The position numbers and the translations under genes are program-made. A stretch of 59,985 nt of DNA from JBFHNV01 sp965365655. Lineage in GTDB: Bacteria > Pseudomonadota > Gammaproteobacteria > HK1. The notes under the pieces are model-generated. The model did not search any database, was not told the DNA's origin, and saw only the letters and a list, made by a program, of their open reading frames with translations. The stretch is from contig CBDUCN010000001.1 of assembly GCA_965365655.1 (NCBI GenBank), forward strand, positions 1 to 59,985, in the 5' to 3' direction. This document shows, one piece after another, positions 1 to 7,980 of the stretch; the stretch's first letter is position 1, and every line of letters starts with the position of its first letter.

Positions 1-567
1 CGCCGCGTCGTCCCACGGCGCGGCCTGCCCGACCAGGCGTTCCGCCGCCGCCTGCTTGCCGGCGGCGCGCCCGTCGCCGGAGTCGCTGCGCGCGGCGCTG
101 GAATAGGCCAGCGCCGCGAGCTTCGCGTACACGTCGCCCAGGTTCTCGTGCGCGACCGCGTAGTCCGGCGCCAGCCGCAACGCCTCGAGCAGCGCCGCGC
201 GCGCCTCCTCGTAACGGCCCTGGGCGGCGTACAGCACGGCCAGGTTGTTGCGGATCTCGGGCAGGTCCGGGCGTTCCGCCGCGAGCGCGCGCACGCTGGC
301 GATGGCCTCGTCGCTGCGCCCGCTGCGTCCGAGCAGCACGCCGCGCAGCAGGCGTGCCTCCACGTCCTGCGGCCGTTCGGCGAGGAACGCGTCCACGGCG
401 CTCAGGGCCGAGCGGAGGTCGCCGCCGCGGGCGTACTCGCGGGCCTCGGCCAGCGACGGCGCCGCGCCCGCCGTCTGCGCGCGGGCGGACGGCGCGAGAG
501 TCGACGCGGCGCACAGCAGCAGCACGGCCGCGCCGCGCACGCGCCACGGATGCACGCGGGCGCTCAC
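1..567 (-). CDS. TPR-repeat exported protein, C-terminus cut by window edge
   Basis: The minus-strand frame from GTG at 567 stays open for 189 codons to the window edge, so the 3' end is missing. The start overlaps the stop of the lyase gene as GTGA, which indicates translational coupling and fixes the start. The N-terminus has basic residues, then a hydrophobic stretch (AAVLLLCAASTLAPSARA) and Ala-rich cleavage region: a signal peptide. From about residue 38 helix pairs of TPR type follow, with typical patterns such as NNLAVLYAAQGRYEEARAAL and ENLGDVYAKLAALAY. The product is probably a periplasmic scaffold or protein-interaction factor. It is the last visible gene of the glycolate operon, but nothing in it shows a specific role there. 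A TPR fold is well supported; its partner is unknown. Confidence 0.75.
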   Translation of the reverse strand, partial: MSARVHPWRVRGAAVLLLCAASTLAPSARAQTAGAAPSLAEAREYARGGDLRSALSAVDAFLAERPQDVEARLLRGVLLGRSGRSDEAIASVRALAAERPDLPEIRNNLAVLYAAQGRYEEARAALLEALRLAPDYAVAHENLGDVYAKLAALAYSSAARSDSGDGRAAGKQAAAERLVGQAAPWDDAA

Positions 568-1463
568 GCGCGCGGCGGCGCGCCTTCGCGCGCCCGGATC
601 GCGTCCGCCATCGCGACGGTGCGGCGGGCCTCTTCGGCGTGCAGGTGCTCGACGAGCCGCCCGTCCACCACGGCCAGGGCGCTGCCCTCGGCCTCGGCCT
701 GGCGCCATGCGGCCAGCACGCGCCGCGCGTGCTCCACCGCGTCCGGGGACGGCGCGAACGCCGCGTTCGCGGCGGCCACCTGGCGCGGATGAATCAGGGT
801 CTTGCCGTCGAAGCCGAGGCGGCGCCCCTGGGCGCACGCGGCCTCGAGAGCGGCGTCGTCCTCCAGGTCCAGGTGCACGCCGTCCAGCACGTCCAGGCCG
901 GCCGCACGCGCGGCGGCGACGCACCACGCGAGCGCCGGGACCAGTCCCTCGCGATCCGCCGTCGGCGGCACCCGCAGGTCCCGCGCGAGGTCCGACGTGC
1001 CGAGCACCGCGCACGCGAGCGGCGGGCCGGCGTCGCACACCGGGCCCGCCTGCAGCACGCCGCGCGGCGTCTCGATCATCACCCACAGCGCGAGCGACGC
1101 CGGCGCGCCGGCGGCGCGCAGGCGGGCCGCCGCGTCGTGCACGGTGCGCGGGTCCTCCACCTTCGGCAGCAGCACCGCGTCCAGCGCCATGCCGGCCGCG
1201 GCGTCCAGGTCGTCGCCGCCCCACGGCGTGTCGGCGGCATTGACCCGCAGCACGCGCTCGCGGCCGCCGAAGCCGCCCGCCGCCAGCGCCTGCGCGGCGC
1301 CCGCGCGCGCGTCGGACTTCGCGGCCGGGGCGACCGCGTCCTCGAGGTCCAGGATCACCACGTCGCACGGCAGCTCGCGCGCCTTCTGCAGTGCCCGCGG
1401 GTTGCTGGCCGGCATGTACAGCGCGGAGCGCCGTGGCCGCGGGGCGTGGGGGGCGGTCGGCAC
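564..1463 (-). CDS. HpcH/HpaI (CitE-like) CoA-ester lyase
   Basis: A 299-residue protein of the CitE/malyl-CoA lyase/citramalyl-CoA lyase fold. It has the N-terminal RSALYMPASNPRALQKA (family: R-S-x-L-Y-x-P), the acidic strand VVILDLEDAV (residues about 34-43), the metal-binding region ALWVMIETPRGVLQA with its Glu, and the C-terminal GFDGKTLIHPRQV motif. It starts 7 bp after the glcF stop and overlaps the next gene, so it belongs to the glycolate operon. Family members cleave or form malyl-CoA, beta-methylmalyl-CoA or citramalyl-CoA. Because malyl-CoA cleavage yields glyoxylate, the neighbourhood favours a glyoxylate-linked substrate, but this is inference. A true citrate lyase beta subunit is unlikely because no citD, citF or citX is adjacent. 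Confidence 0.82.
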   Translation of the reverse strand: MPTAPHAPRPRRSALYMPASNPRALQKARELPCDVVILDLEDAVAPAAKSDARAGAAQALAAGGFGGRERVLRVNAADTPWGGDDLDAAAGMALDAVLLPKVEDPRTVHDAAARLRAAGAPASLALWVMIETPRGVLQAGPVCDAGPPLACAVLGTSDLARDLRVPPTADREGLVPALAWCVAAARAAGLDVLDGVHLDLEDDAALEAACAQGRRLGFDGKTLIHPRQVAAANAAFAPSPDAVEHARRVLAAWRQAEAEGSALAVVDGRLVEHLHAEEARRTVAMADAIRAREGAPPRA

Positions 1464-1470
1464 CGGAGGC

Positions 1471-2679
1471 TCAGCCGCCGTCGAGGAGGCTGATCCAGTG
1501 CATCACCGGGCACGCGGTACCGGTCTCCAGGTGCGCGAGACAGCCGATGTTCGCGGTCGCGATCACCTCGGGGCCCGCGGACTCCAGCGCCGTCACCTTG
1601 TTCGCGAGCAGGCGCCGTGACAGCTCGCCCTGCAGGATCGAGTAGGTGCCCGCGGAGCCGCAGCACAGGTGCGCGTCGGGCACCGGTGTCAGCTCGTGGC
1701 CGGCGGCCGCGAGGATGGACTCCACGACGCCGCGCACCTTCAGCCCGTGCTGCAGGGTGCACGGGCTGTGGAAGGCCACGCGCTTCGGCGCGGCCGGCGC
1801 GAGCGCCGACAGGTCCTCGCCGGCGACGACCTCGGCGAGATCGCGGCTCAGCGCGCTGACGCGCCGCGCGCGCTCGGCGTAGCGCGGGTCGTGGGCCAGC
1901 AGGTCGCCGTACTCGCGCACCATCGTCCCGCAGCCGCTCGCGGTGATCACGATCGCCTCGGCGCCGGACTCCACCTCCGGCCACCACGCGTCGACGTTGC
2001 GGCGCATGAAGTCCAGCGCGTCGTCCGGTGCCGCGAGGTGGTGGCTGACCGCACCGCAGCAGCCGGCGTCAGGCGCCGCGAGCAGCGAGATCCCGAGGCG
2101 ATCGAGCACCCGCGCCGCATGCGCGTTGATCTCCGGCGCGATGCCCGGCTGCGCGCACCCCTCCAGCACCAGCATGCGCCGCGCGTGGCGGGGCGCGGGA
2201 CGCGGCGGCGCGCGGCGCCGCGCGGGCACCTTGCGCTTGAGCGGCCCGGGCAGCAGCGCGCGGGTGAGCTGGCCCATGCGCAGCAGCGGCGTGAACAGTC
2301 GCTCGTGCGGCAGCACCTCGCGCAGCGCGCGGCGCATCACGCGCTGTGCGAGCGGGCGCTGCACGCGCTGCTCCACGAGGTCGCGGCCGATGTCCGCGAG
2401 GCGCCCGTAGCGCACCCCGGACGGGCAGGTGGTCTCGCACGAGCGGCAGGTGAGGCAGCGGTCGAGGTGGAGCTGCGTGCGCGCCGTGGGCGCGGCGCCT
2501 TCCAGCACCTGCTTGATCAGGTAGATGCGCCCGCGCGGCCCGTCCAGCTCGTCGCCCAGCAGCTGGTAGGTGGGGCAGGTCGCGGTGCAGAAGCCGCAGT
2601 GCACGCACTTGCGCAGGATGGCCTCGGCCTCCTGGCCTTCGGCGGTGTCGCGGATGAAGTCGGCGAGGTTGGTCTGCAT
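1471..2679 (-). CDS. glcF: Glycolate oxidase iron-sulfur subunit GlcF
   Basis: A 402-residue Fe-S subunit of the membrane-associated glycolate oxidase, which passes electrons from the flavin subunits to the quinone pool. Two [4Fe-4S] motifs lie near the N-terminus (CVHCGFCTATCPTY and CLTCRSCETTCPSG). Two cysteine-rich CCG domains follow (DAGCCGAVSHH and HLCCGSAGTYS). The length matches GlcF of E. coli (about 407). It starts 18 bp after the glcE stop, and the lyase follows 7 bp after its own stop. The conserved MQTNLADFIRDT start shows that the N-terminus is complete. The order glcD-glcE-glcF is the standard one. Confidence 0.95.
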   Translation of the reverse strand: MQTNLADFIRDTAEGQEAEAILRKCVHCGFCTATCPTYQLLGDELDGPRGRIYLIKQVLEGAAPTARTQLHLDRCLTCRSCETTCPSGVRYGRLADIGRDLVEQRVQRPLAQRVMRRALREVLPHERLFTPLLRMGQLTRALLPGPLKRKVPARRRAPPRPAPRHARRMLVLEGCAQPGIAPEINAHAARVLDRLGISLLAAPDAGCCGAVSHHLAAPDDALDFMRRNVDAWWPEVESGAEAIVITASGCGTMVREYGDLLAHDPRYAERARRVSALSRDLAEVVAGEDLSALAPAAPKRVAFHSPCTLQHGLKVRGVVESILAAAGHELTPVPDAHLCCGSAGTYSILQGELSRRLLANKVTALESAGPEVIATANIGCLAHLETGTACPVMHWISLLDGG

Positions 2680-2697
2680 GGGTCCGGGACGCGGCGG

Positions 2698-3849
2698 TCA
2701 GATCTCGCGGTAGAGCCTGCCGGGATTGAAGATCCCCTGCGGGTCGAACGCGTTCTTCAGGCGCCGGTGCAGCGCCAGCAGGCCGGGCGTCAGCGGGTGG
2801 TGCACGTCGCCGCTGCGATCGCCGCCGCGAAACAGCGTCGCGTGGCCGCCGTGGCTGCGCGCCACCGAGCGCACGGCGCTCTCGTCCGCGTCGGTGCGCA
2901 CCCAGCGCACGCTCCCCGCCCAGTCCACCAGCGTCTCGCCGGGAAGCGCCAGCGGCGCGGCGGTGGAGGGCACCGCGACGCGCCACAGCGGCGTGTCGCC
3001 GGCGAAGAACGGCAGCCGCTGCTCGCGCAGGTCGCGCCAGAACGCGTCGTCGTCGTCCAGCGCGTCGCCGCCCAGCGCCGCGACCGCGCTGGCCACGCCG
3101 CCTTCGCTGCCGCTCAGGCGCACGTGAGTGCGGCCCGCGAGGTGGCAGGCCGCGCTCAGCGGCAGCGGGCGCCCGGCCCAGGCGTTGAAGTGGCGCACGG
3201 CGTCGGCCGCGTCGTGCTCGAACACCCGGGTCACCGTCACCGCCGGGCGCGGCAGCACCTTCATCGACACGTCCAGCAGCAGGCCCAGCGTGCCCATCGC
3301 GCCGGTCATCAGCCGCGACAGGTCGTAGCCGGCGACGTTCTTCATCACCTCGCCGCCGAAACGCAGCACCTCGCCGCGGCCGTTGATCATGCGCACCCCG
3401 AGCACGAGGTCGCGGGCGGCGCCGGCGAAGGGGCGCCGCGGGCCGGACAGGCCGCACGCGATGGTGCCGCCCACCGTCGCGCCGTCGCCGAGGTGCGGCG
3501 GCTCGAAGGGCAGCATCTGTCCCTGCTCGTCCAGCGTGCGCTCGAGCTCCGCGAGCGGGGTGCCGGCGCGGGCGGTCACGACCAGCTCGGTCGGCTGGTA
3601 GCTCACGATGCCCCGGTGCTGCGCGACCGGCAGCGCCTGCGCCTGCACCGTGCGCCCGAGGAAGGCCTTGCTCGCTCCGCCCTCGGGAGCGAGCGGCGTG
3701 CCGGCGGCGGCGGCCTCGCTCACGCGGGCGGCGAGCGCGTCGGTGATGTCGCCGCCGCTCACCGCCGGCCTGCGGGCGTGCGCCGCGGTGCGTGGGCGCG
3801 ACGACGCGTGATCGCGGCCGCCGCGTCGCGGGCGTGAGGTGTCGCGCAT
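2698..3849 (-). CDS. glcE: Glycolate oxidase FAD-binding subunit GlcE
   Basis: The second flavin subunit of glycolate oxidase. The open frame gives 383 residues from ATG at 3849. A conserved core follows: GASKAFLGR, a PCMH-type FAD-binding region (GIVSYQPTELVVTARAGTPL), GGTIACGLSGPRRPFAGAARD, and MKNVAGYDLSRLMTGAMGTLG. The C-terminal NAFDPQGIFNPGRLY is typical of GlcD/GlcE. E. coli GlcE begins close to the segment SGGDITDALAARV, so the basic first 29 residues may be untranslated and a GTG at 3762 is an alternative start. Neither start has a strong ribosome site. The gap to glcD is 34 bp. Confidence 0.92.
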   Translation of the reverse strand: MRDTSRPRRGGRDHASSRPRTAAHARRPAVSGGDITDALAARVSEAAAAGTPLAPEGGASKAFLGRTVQAQALPVAQHRGIVSYQPTELVVTARAGTPLAELERTLDEQGQMLPFEPPHLGDGATVGGTIACGLSGPRRPFAGAARDLVLGVRMINGRGEVLRFGGEVMKNVAGYDLSRLMTGAMGTLGLLLDVSMKVLPRPAVTVTRVFEHDAADAVRHFNAWAGRPLPLSAACHLAGRTHVRLSGSEGGVASAVAALGGDALDDDDAFWRDLREQRLPFFAGDTPLWRVAVPSTAAPLALPGETLVDWAGSVRWVRTDADESAVRSVARSHGGHATLFRGGDRSGDVHHPLTPGLLALHRRLKNAFDPQGIFNPGRLYREI

Positions 3850-3883
3850 CGTGTTCCGTTCACGGGGCGGGCGCCGCGGCGTC

Positions 3884-5371
3884 TCAGAACCGCTCGATGT
3901 CCGGGAACGGCAGCTCGCCGTGGTGCACGTGCATGCCGCCGATCTCGGCGCAGTGCGCGAGCGTGGGCACCGCCTTGCCGGGATTCAGCAGCCCGTCCGG
4001 ATCGAAGGCCGCCTTCACGGCGTGGAACTGCGTGAGCTCGGCGGCCGCGAACTGGGTGCACATGCCGCCGATCTTCTCCACCCCGACGCCGTGCTCGCCG
4101 CTGATGGTGCCGCCCACCTCCACGCACAGGTCGAGGATCTTCGCTCCCAGCTCCTCCACCTGCTCGATCGCGCCGGGCTGGTTCGCGTCGTACAGGATCA
4201 GCGGGTGCAGGTTGCCGTCGCCGGCGTGGAACACGTTCATCACCGGCAGGCCGTAGTCCTTCGACAGCGCCTCCATGCGCGCGAGCACCGTCGGCAGCTC
4301 GCGGCGCGGGATCGTGCCGTCCATGCAGTAGTAGTCCGGCGACAGCCGCCCGGCCGCGGGAAAGGCCGCCTTGCGCCCGGCCCAGAAGCGCATGCGTTCG
4401 GCCTCGTCCTTCGCGACCCGCACCTCGGTGGCGCCGCACTCGCCGAGCAGCCTTCGCACCGCGTCGATCTGGTCGGCCACCTCCTCCTCGGTGCCGTCGA
4501 GCTCGCACAGCAGGATCGCGGCGGCGTCGGTGGGGTAGCCGGCCCCGCAGAAATCGTCGGTCGCCCGGATCGCGAAGTTGTCCATCATCTCGAGGCCGCC
4601 AGGCACGATGCCGCCGGAGATGATGTGGCCCACCGCGGCGCCGGCCGCCTCCACGCTGTCGAAGGCCGCGAGCATCACCTTCGCGCACGACGGCTTCGGC
4701 AGCAGCTTCACGGTGACCTCCACGATCACGCCGAGCAGGCCCTCGGAGCCGGTCATCAGCGCGAGCAGGTCGTAGCCCGCGGCGTCCGGCGCGTGCGAGC
4801 CGATGGTGACCCGCTCGCCGTCCACCGTGACCACCTCGAGCTCGAGGATGTTGTGCACGGTGAGGCCGTACTTCAGGCAGTGCAGGCCGCCCGCGTTCTC
4901 CGCGACGTTGCCGCCGATGCTGCACGCGATCTGCGACGACGGATCCGGCGCGTAGTACAGGCCGTGCGGGGCGGCCGCCTCGGAGATCGCGAGGTTGCGC
5001 ACACCGGGCTGCACCCGCGCGGTGCGCGCCGCCGGGTCCACGTCCAGGATGCGGTTGAAGCGCGCGAGGCTGAGCAGCACGCCGTCGGCCAGCGGCAGCG
5101 CGCCGCCGGACAGTCCGGTGCCGGCGCCGCGCGCGACCACCGGGATGCCGTGCGCGCTGCAGCGGCGCATCACCTCCTGCACCTGCTCGATGGTGTCCGG
5201 AAGCACGGCCAGCATCGGCAGCTGGCGATACGCGGTGAGGCCGTCGCACTCGTAGGGCCTCAGGTCCTCGTCCTCGCTCAGCACCGCGGCGGCGGGCAGG
5301 AACTCGCGGAACTCGCGCGCGAGCGCGGCGCCGCCGGCGCGGTTGCGCTCGACCGGGGCCGTGGCGGTCAT
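3884..5371 (-). CDS. glcD: Glycolate oxidase FAD-linked subunit GlcD
   Basis: The catalytic flavin subunit that oxidises glycolate to glyoxylate. I start it at ATG 5371 because this ATG overlaps the stop of the IclR gene as ATGA. That gives 495 residues, close to the 499 of E. coli GlcD; a further upstream ATG (5407) only adds a poor N-terminus. It contains the FAD-binding VVARGAGTGLSGGALP loop (about residues 80-95), SIGGNVAENAGGLHCLKYG, an ALMTGSEGLLG segment, and the C-terminal GTISGEHGVG with HAVKAAFDPDGLLNPGK. All FAD-oxidase C hallmarks are intact. With glcE and glcF it forms the complete oxidase. Confidence 0.95.
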   Translation of the reverse strand: MTATAPVERNRAGGAALAREFREFLPAAAVLSEDEDLRPYECDGLTAYRQLPMLAVLPDTIEQVQEVMRRCSAHGIPVVARGAGTGLSGGALPLADGVLLSLARFNRILDVDPAARTARVQPGVRNLAISEAAAPHGLYYAPDPSSQIACSIGGNVAENAGGLHCLKYGLTVHNILELEVVTVDGERVTIGSHAPDAAGYDLLALMTGSEGLLGVIVEVTVKLLPKPSCAKVMLAAFDSVEAAGAAVGHIISGGIVPGGLEMMDNFAIRATDDFCGAGYPTDAAAILLCELDGTEEEVADQIDAVRRLLGECGATEVRVAKDEAERMRFWAGRKAAFPAAGRLSPDYYCMDGTIPRRELPTVLARMEALSKDYGLPVMNVFHAGDGNLHPLILYDANQPGAIEQVEELGAKILDLCVEVGGTISGEHGVGVEKIGGMCTQFAAAELTQFHAVKAAFDPDGLLNPGKAVPTLAHCAEIGGMHVHHGELPFPDIERF

Positions 5372-6249
5372 GCCGGCGCCTCGCTGGCCGCCGCGGCACG
5401 CCGCCATGCCGGGACCGCCCCGCCCATGGCCCGCGTCACGTCATCGGCGGCGCGCACGACCATGCGCCCCAGCGGCTCGATGCGCTCGTCGGTGATGCGT
5501 GCGCGCGGGCCCGACAGCGACAGCGAGGCCACCGGCTCGCCGTGCTCGTCGTGCACCGTCGCCGCGACGCAGCGAAGGCCCACGGCGTGCTCCTCGTCGT
5601 CGAACGCGAAGCCGCGGGCGCGTATCCGCTCCAGGTCCGCGGCCAGCGCGTCGGCGGTGACCAGGGTGCTGTCGGTGAAGCCCTGCAGGCCGTGCGCCGC
5701 GACCCGTGCGCGCACCTCCGCAGGCGGCAGCGCGGCGAGCAGCGCCTTGCCGGCGCCGGACGCGTGCACCGGGGCGCGCCCGCCCAGGCGCACCAGCATC
5801 CGCATCATCTCGCGGCACTGCACCTGGGACAGGAACACCACCTCGCGCTGGTCCAGGATGGCAAGGTTCACCGACTCTCCGGACTCTTCCATCAGACGGC
5901 GCATGAACGGCCGCGCGATGACCACGACGTCACGGTCGGCGAGAAACGCGTTGCCGACGGTGAACGCCTTAACGCCGACGAACCACACGCCGCGGTCGGC
6001 GTCCAGCGCCGCGAAGCCGTGCTGCTCCAGGGTGTTGAGCAGGCGGTGGGTGGTGGACGCGGCGAGCCCGACGCGCTGCGCGAGATCGCTGAGCGTGATG
6101 CCCACGTCGGATTCGGCGATGCACTCGAGCAGCCCCAGCGCCCGCGACAGCGACTGCACCTGGGACGCCCCGTGGCGCCCGTTGCCGCGCGGCGGCCGGC
6201 CGCGGCGGCGCGCGGCGGGGGCGGGAATGCAGTCGAGGGGCTTGGTCAT
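5368..6249 (-). CDS. IclR-family transcriptional regulator of the glycolate operon
   Basis: A 293-residue IclR-type regulator. I chose ATG 6249 (MTKPLDCIPAP) because upstream in-frame residues are a basic low-complexity stretch. An AT-hook-like RRRGRPPRG precedes the winged helix (SLSRALGLLECIAESDVGITLSDLAQRVGL, then STTHRLLNTLEQHGF). The effector domain follows, with the conserved HASGAGKALLAALP and the C-terminal SLSLSGPRARITDERI. It is the first gene of the operon and its stop overlaps the glcD start (ATGA). E. coli glc uses a GntR regulator (GlcC) instead; IclR proteins elsewhere control glyoxylate and allantoin genes and sense small acids. Glycolate or glyoxylate is therefore a likely ligand, by inference. 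Confidence 0.88.
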   Translation of the reverse strand: MTKPLDCIPAPAARRRGRPPRGNGRHGASQVQSLSRALGLLECIAESDVGITLSDLAQRVGLAASTTHRLLNTLEQHGFAALDADRGVWFVGVKAFTVGNAFLADRDVVVIARPFMRRLMEESGESVNLAILDQREVVFLSQVQCREMMRMLVRLGGRAPVHASGAGKALLAALPPAEVRARVAAHGLQGFTDSTLVTADALAADLERIRARGFAFDDEEHAVGLRCVAATVHDEHGEPVASLSLSGPRARITDERIEPLGRMVVRAADDVTRAMGGAVPAWRRAAAASEAPA

Positions 6250-6399
6250 CGGTGACTTCGGTCGCAGATGCGGGCGAGCGCTGGCGGGGCGGGGCAGGCG
6301 CGTCCCGCAGCGTGCGGCGGCTGGCCCGTCGGAAGTGTGCCGAGTGGCTGAAGATGATAGCGGTTTCCGCATCGCAGGAACAATTTCTGCCACGCGGAT

Positions 6400-6801
6400 T
6401 CAGCCCGCGCCATGCGGCGAGGCGCTGTTGATCTCGCTGATCTGGTCGTTCAGCGTCCAGTAGTCGTACACGATGCCGATCAGGAACACGCCGCCGGTGA
6501 GCAGGTACAGCAGCCCGGTCAGTATCTTCCCCAGGTAGAAGCGGTGGATCCCGAAGATGCCGAGGAACGTGAGCAGGATCCAGGTCACGTTGTAGTCCTT
6601 GGGCCCCTCCGTGAAGCGCAGGTCGGCCGAGCGGTCCATGGACGGGATCAGAAACAGGTCGACGATCCAGCCGATCAGGAACAGCCCCAGCGTGAAGAAC
6701 CAGATGGTCCCCGTCACCGGACGCCCGAAGTAGAAGCGGTGCGCGCCCATGAACCCGAAGATCCACAGGACGTAGCCGATCAGCTTGCTGTGGGTGTCCA
6801 T
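6400..6801 (-). CDS. TM2-domain membrane protein with two TM2 units
   Basis: A protein of 133 residues from ATG 6801 (a GTG two codons upstream is possible). It carries the TM2 signature twice: GAHRFYFGRPVTG near residue 20 and GIHRFYLGKILTG near residue 85. Each is followed by hydrophobic hairpins (FFTLGLFLIGWIVDLFLI and LYLLTGGVFLIGIVYDYWTL), which gives about four membrane segments. Between the repeats lies a short acidic loop. TM2 proteins are small inner-membrane proteins with no agreed biochemical role. The gene lies alone on the minus strand, upstream of the iclR gene and about 150 bp from the reductase gene. No link to its neighbours is evident. Confidence 0.85.
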   Translation of the reverse strand: MDTHSKLIGYVLWIFGFMGAHRFYFGRPVTGTIWFFTLGLFLIGWIVDLFLIPSMDRSADLRFTEGPKDYNVTWILLTFLGIFGIHRFYLGKILTGLLYLLTGGVFLIGIVYDYWTLNDQISEINSASPHGAG

Positions 6802-6957
6802 CGTCACGGTGCTGCCCCGTCCTCATGCGGTTTGCGCGCAGACTCTAAATAGCCGTTCCGAATCGTGCTACTCGCGCGGACTCCGCTCGCGAGCCCGTTG
6901 CCCGCGCCTTCCCGGTCCCCGTCGTCTCGAGGGGAGGGCAACACGCGGACGGGCCCG

Positions 6958-7863
6958 CTACGCATCGTCGATGGCCTTGATCAGCGCGCTGTGGTCCAGG
7001 CCCCCGAGCCCCGCGTCGATGAGCTTGCGGTACAGCGCGCGGTTCAGCGCCGTGGCCGGGAGCTCGAGACCCAGCGAGGCCGCCAGCTCGAGCGCCTGGC
7101 TCATGTCCTTGTGCTGCACCGTGCACCGCGCGCCGGGCTCGAAGCTCCCCTCCACCATGCGACGCCCGTGCACCTCGAGCACCTTCGAGCCGGCGAAGCC
7201 GCCCGCGATCGCGTCGCGCACCCGGGCGGGGTCCACGCCGGCGCGCCGGGCGAGGCTGAGCGCCTCGGCGACGGCGCCGATGTTGAGACCGACGATGACC
7301 TGGTTCGCGGCCTTGGCCACCTGCCCGGCGCCGACGGCGCCGACGTGGGTGATGGTCTCGCCCAGCACCTCGAGCAGCGGCATCGCCCGCGCGAGGTCGG
7401 CGTCGCTGCCGCCGGCCATGATCGCGAGGCGCCCGGACTCCGCGCCCGCGGTGCCTCCGGAGACAGGGGCGTCCACCCAGCCGGCGCCGCATCCGGCGGC
7501 CTGGGCCGCCAGCTCGCGGGTCGCGGTCACGGCGGTGGTGCCCATGTCGATCACGAGCCGGTCGGCCAGCCGGTCGGCCGCATCGCCGGCGCCCATGCCC
7601 TCGAGCAGGCCCTGCGGGCCGGTGACCACCTGCTGCACGGACGGGGTGTCGGTGAGCATCAGAATGCACACGGGCGCCGCGCGGGCGACCTCGGCGGGGC
7701 TCGCCGCCGTGCGCATGCCCGCAGCCCGCATCTCGTCCATCGGTCCGGGGCTGCGGTTGTGGACCACCAGCGTGGCGCCGGCGCGCTGCAGGTTCAGCGC
7801 CATCGGACGGCCCATCAGGCCCAGCCCGATGAAGCCGACGGTGAGGTGTTCGAGGGTGGGCAT
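6958..7863 (-). CDS. Beta-hydroxyacid dehydrogenase, tartronate-semialdehyde reductase type
   Basis: A 301-residue member of the 3-hydroxyisobutyrate dehydrogenase / tartronate semialdehyde reductase family. An N-terminal Rossmann motif (VGFIGLGLMGRPMALNLQRAG), DAPVSGGTAGAESGRLAIMAGG (substrate loop) and GAVGAGQVAKAANQVIVGLN with the catalytic Lys are present. The length fits GarR/GlxR (about 295). Family members reduce tartronate semialdehyde to glycerate or oxidise 3-hydroxyisobutyrate; sequence reading alone does not separate them. The nearby glycolate oxidase and a glycerate 2-kinase at 58505-59761 favour the tartronate reaction, but no glyoxylate carboligase is in the window. It diverges from the peptide-binding lipoprotein gene. 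Confidence 0.82.
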   Translation of the reverse strand: MPTLEHLTVGFIGLGLMGRPMALNLQRAGATLVVHNRSPGPMDEMRAAGMRTAASPAEVARAAPVCILMLTDTPSVQQVVTGPQGLLEGMGAGDAADRLADRLVIDMGTTAVTATRELAAQAAGCGAGWVDAPVSGGTAGAESGRLAIMAGGSDADLARAMPLLEVLGETITHVGAVGAGQVAKAANQVIVGLNIGAVAEALSLARRAGVDPARVRDAIAGGFAGSKVLEVHGRRMVEGSFEPGARCTVQHKDMSQALELAASLGLELPATALNRALYRKLIDAGLGGLDHSALIKAIDDA

Positions 7864-7980
7864 GACGGCGTGCGCTGCTCAGGTCGGGAGGACGGACTTT
7901 AGATCGCCGCGGGGCGCCGGCGGTATGCTCGCGCGACCGCCCGCAGGCCGGCCAGGGCCGGCCCGGGCACAGGAGGCCGT

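Noticed and set aside
564..1463. CitE-like gene as citrate lyase beta subunit
   Set aside because: No citC, citD, citF, citG or citX near it; the neighbourhood is glycolate oxidation.
1669..3837. Very long open frame (722 codons) on the plus strand over glcF and glcE
   Set aside because: It is an antisense shadow: its product is Arg/His/Ala-rich without domains, while the minus strand encodes intact GlcE and GlcF.
3839..6463. Plus-strand frame of 874 codons over glcD and the IclR gene
   Set aside because: Same reason: antisense to intact, family-typical proteins; third-position GC bias favours the minus strand.
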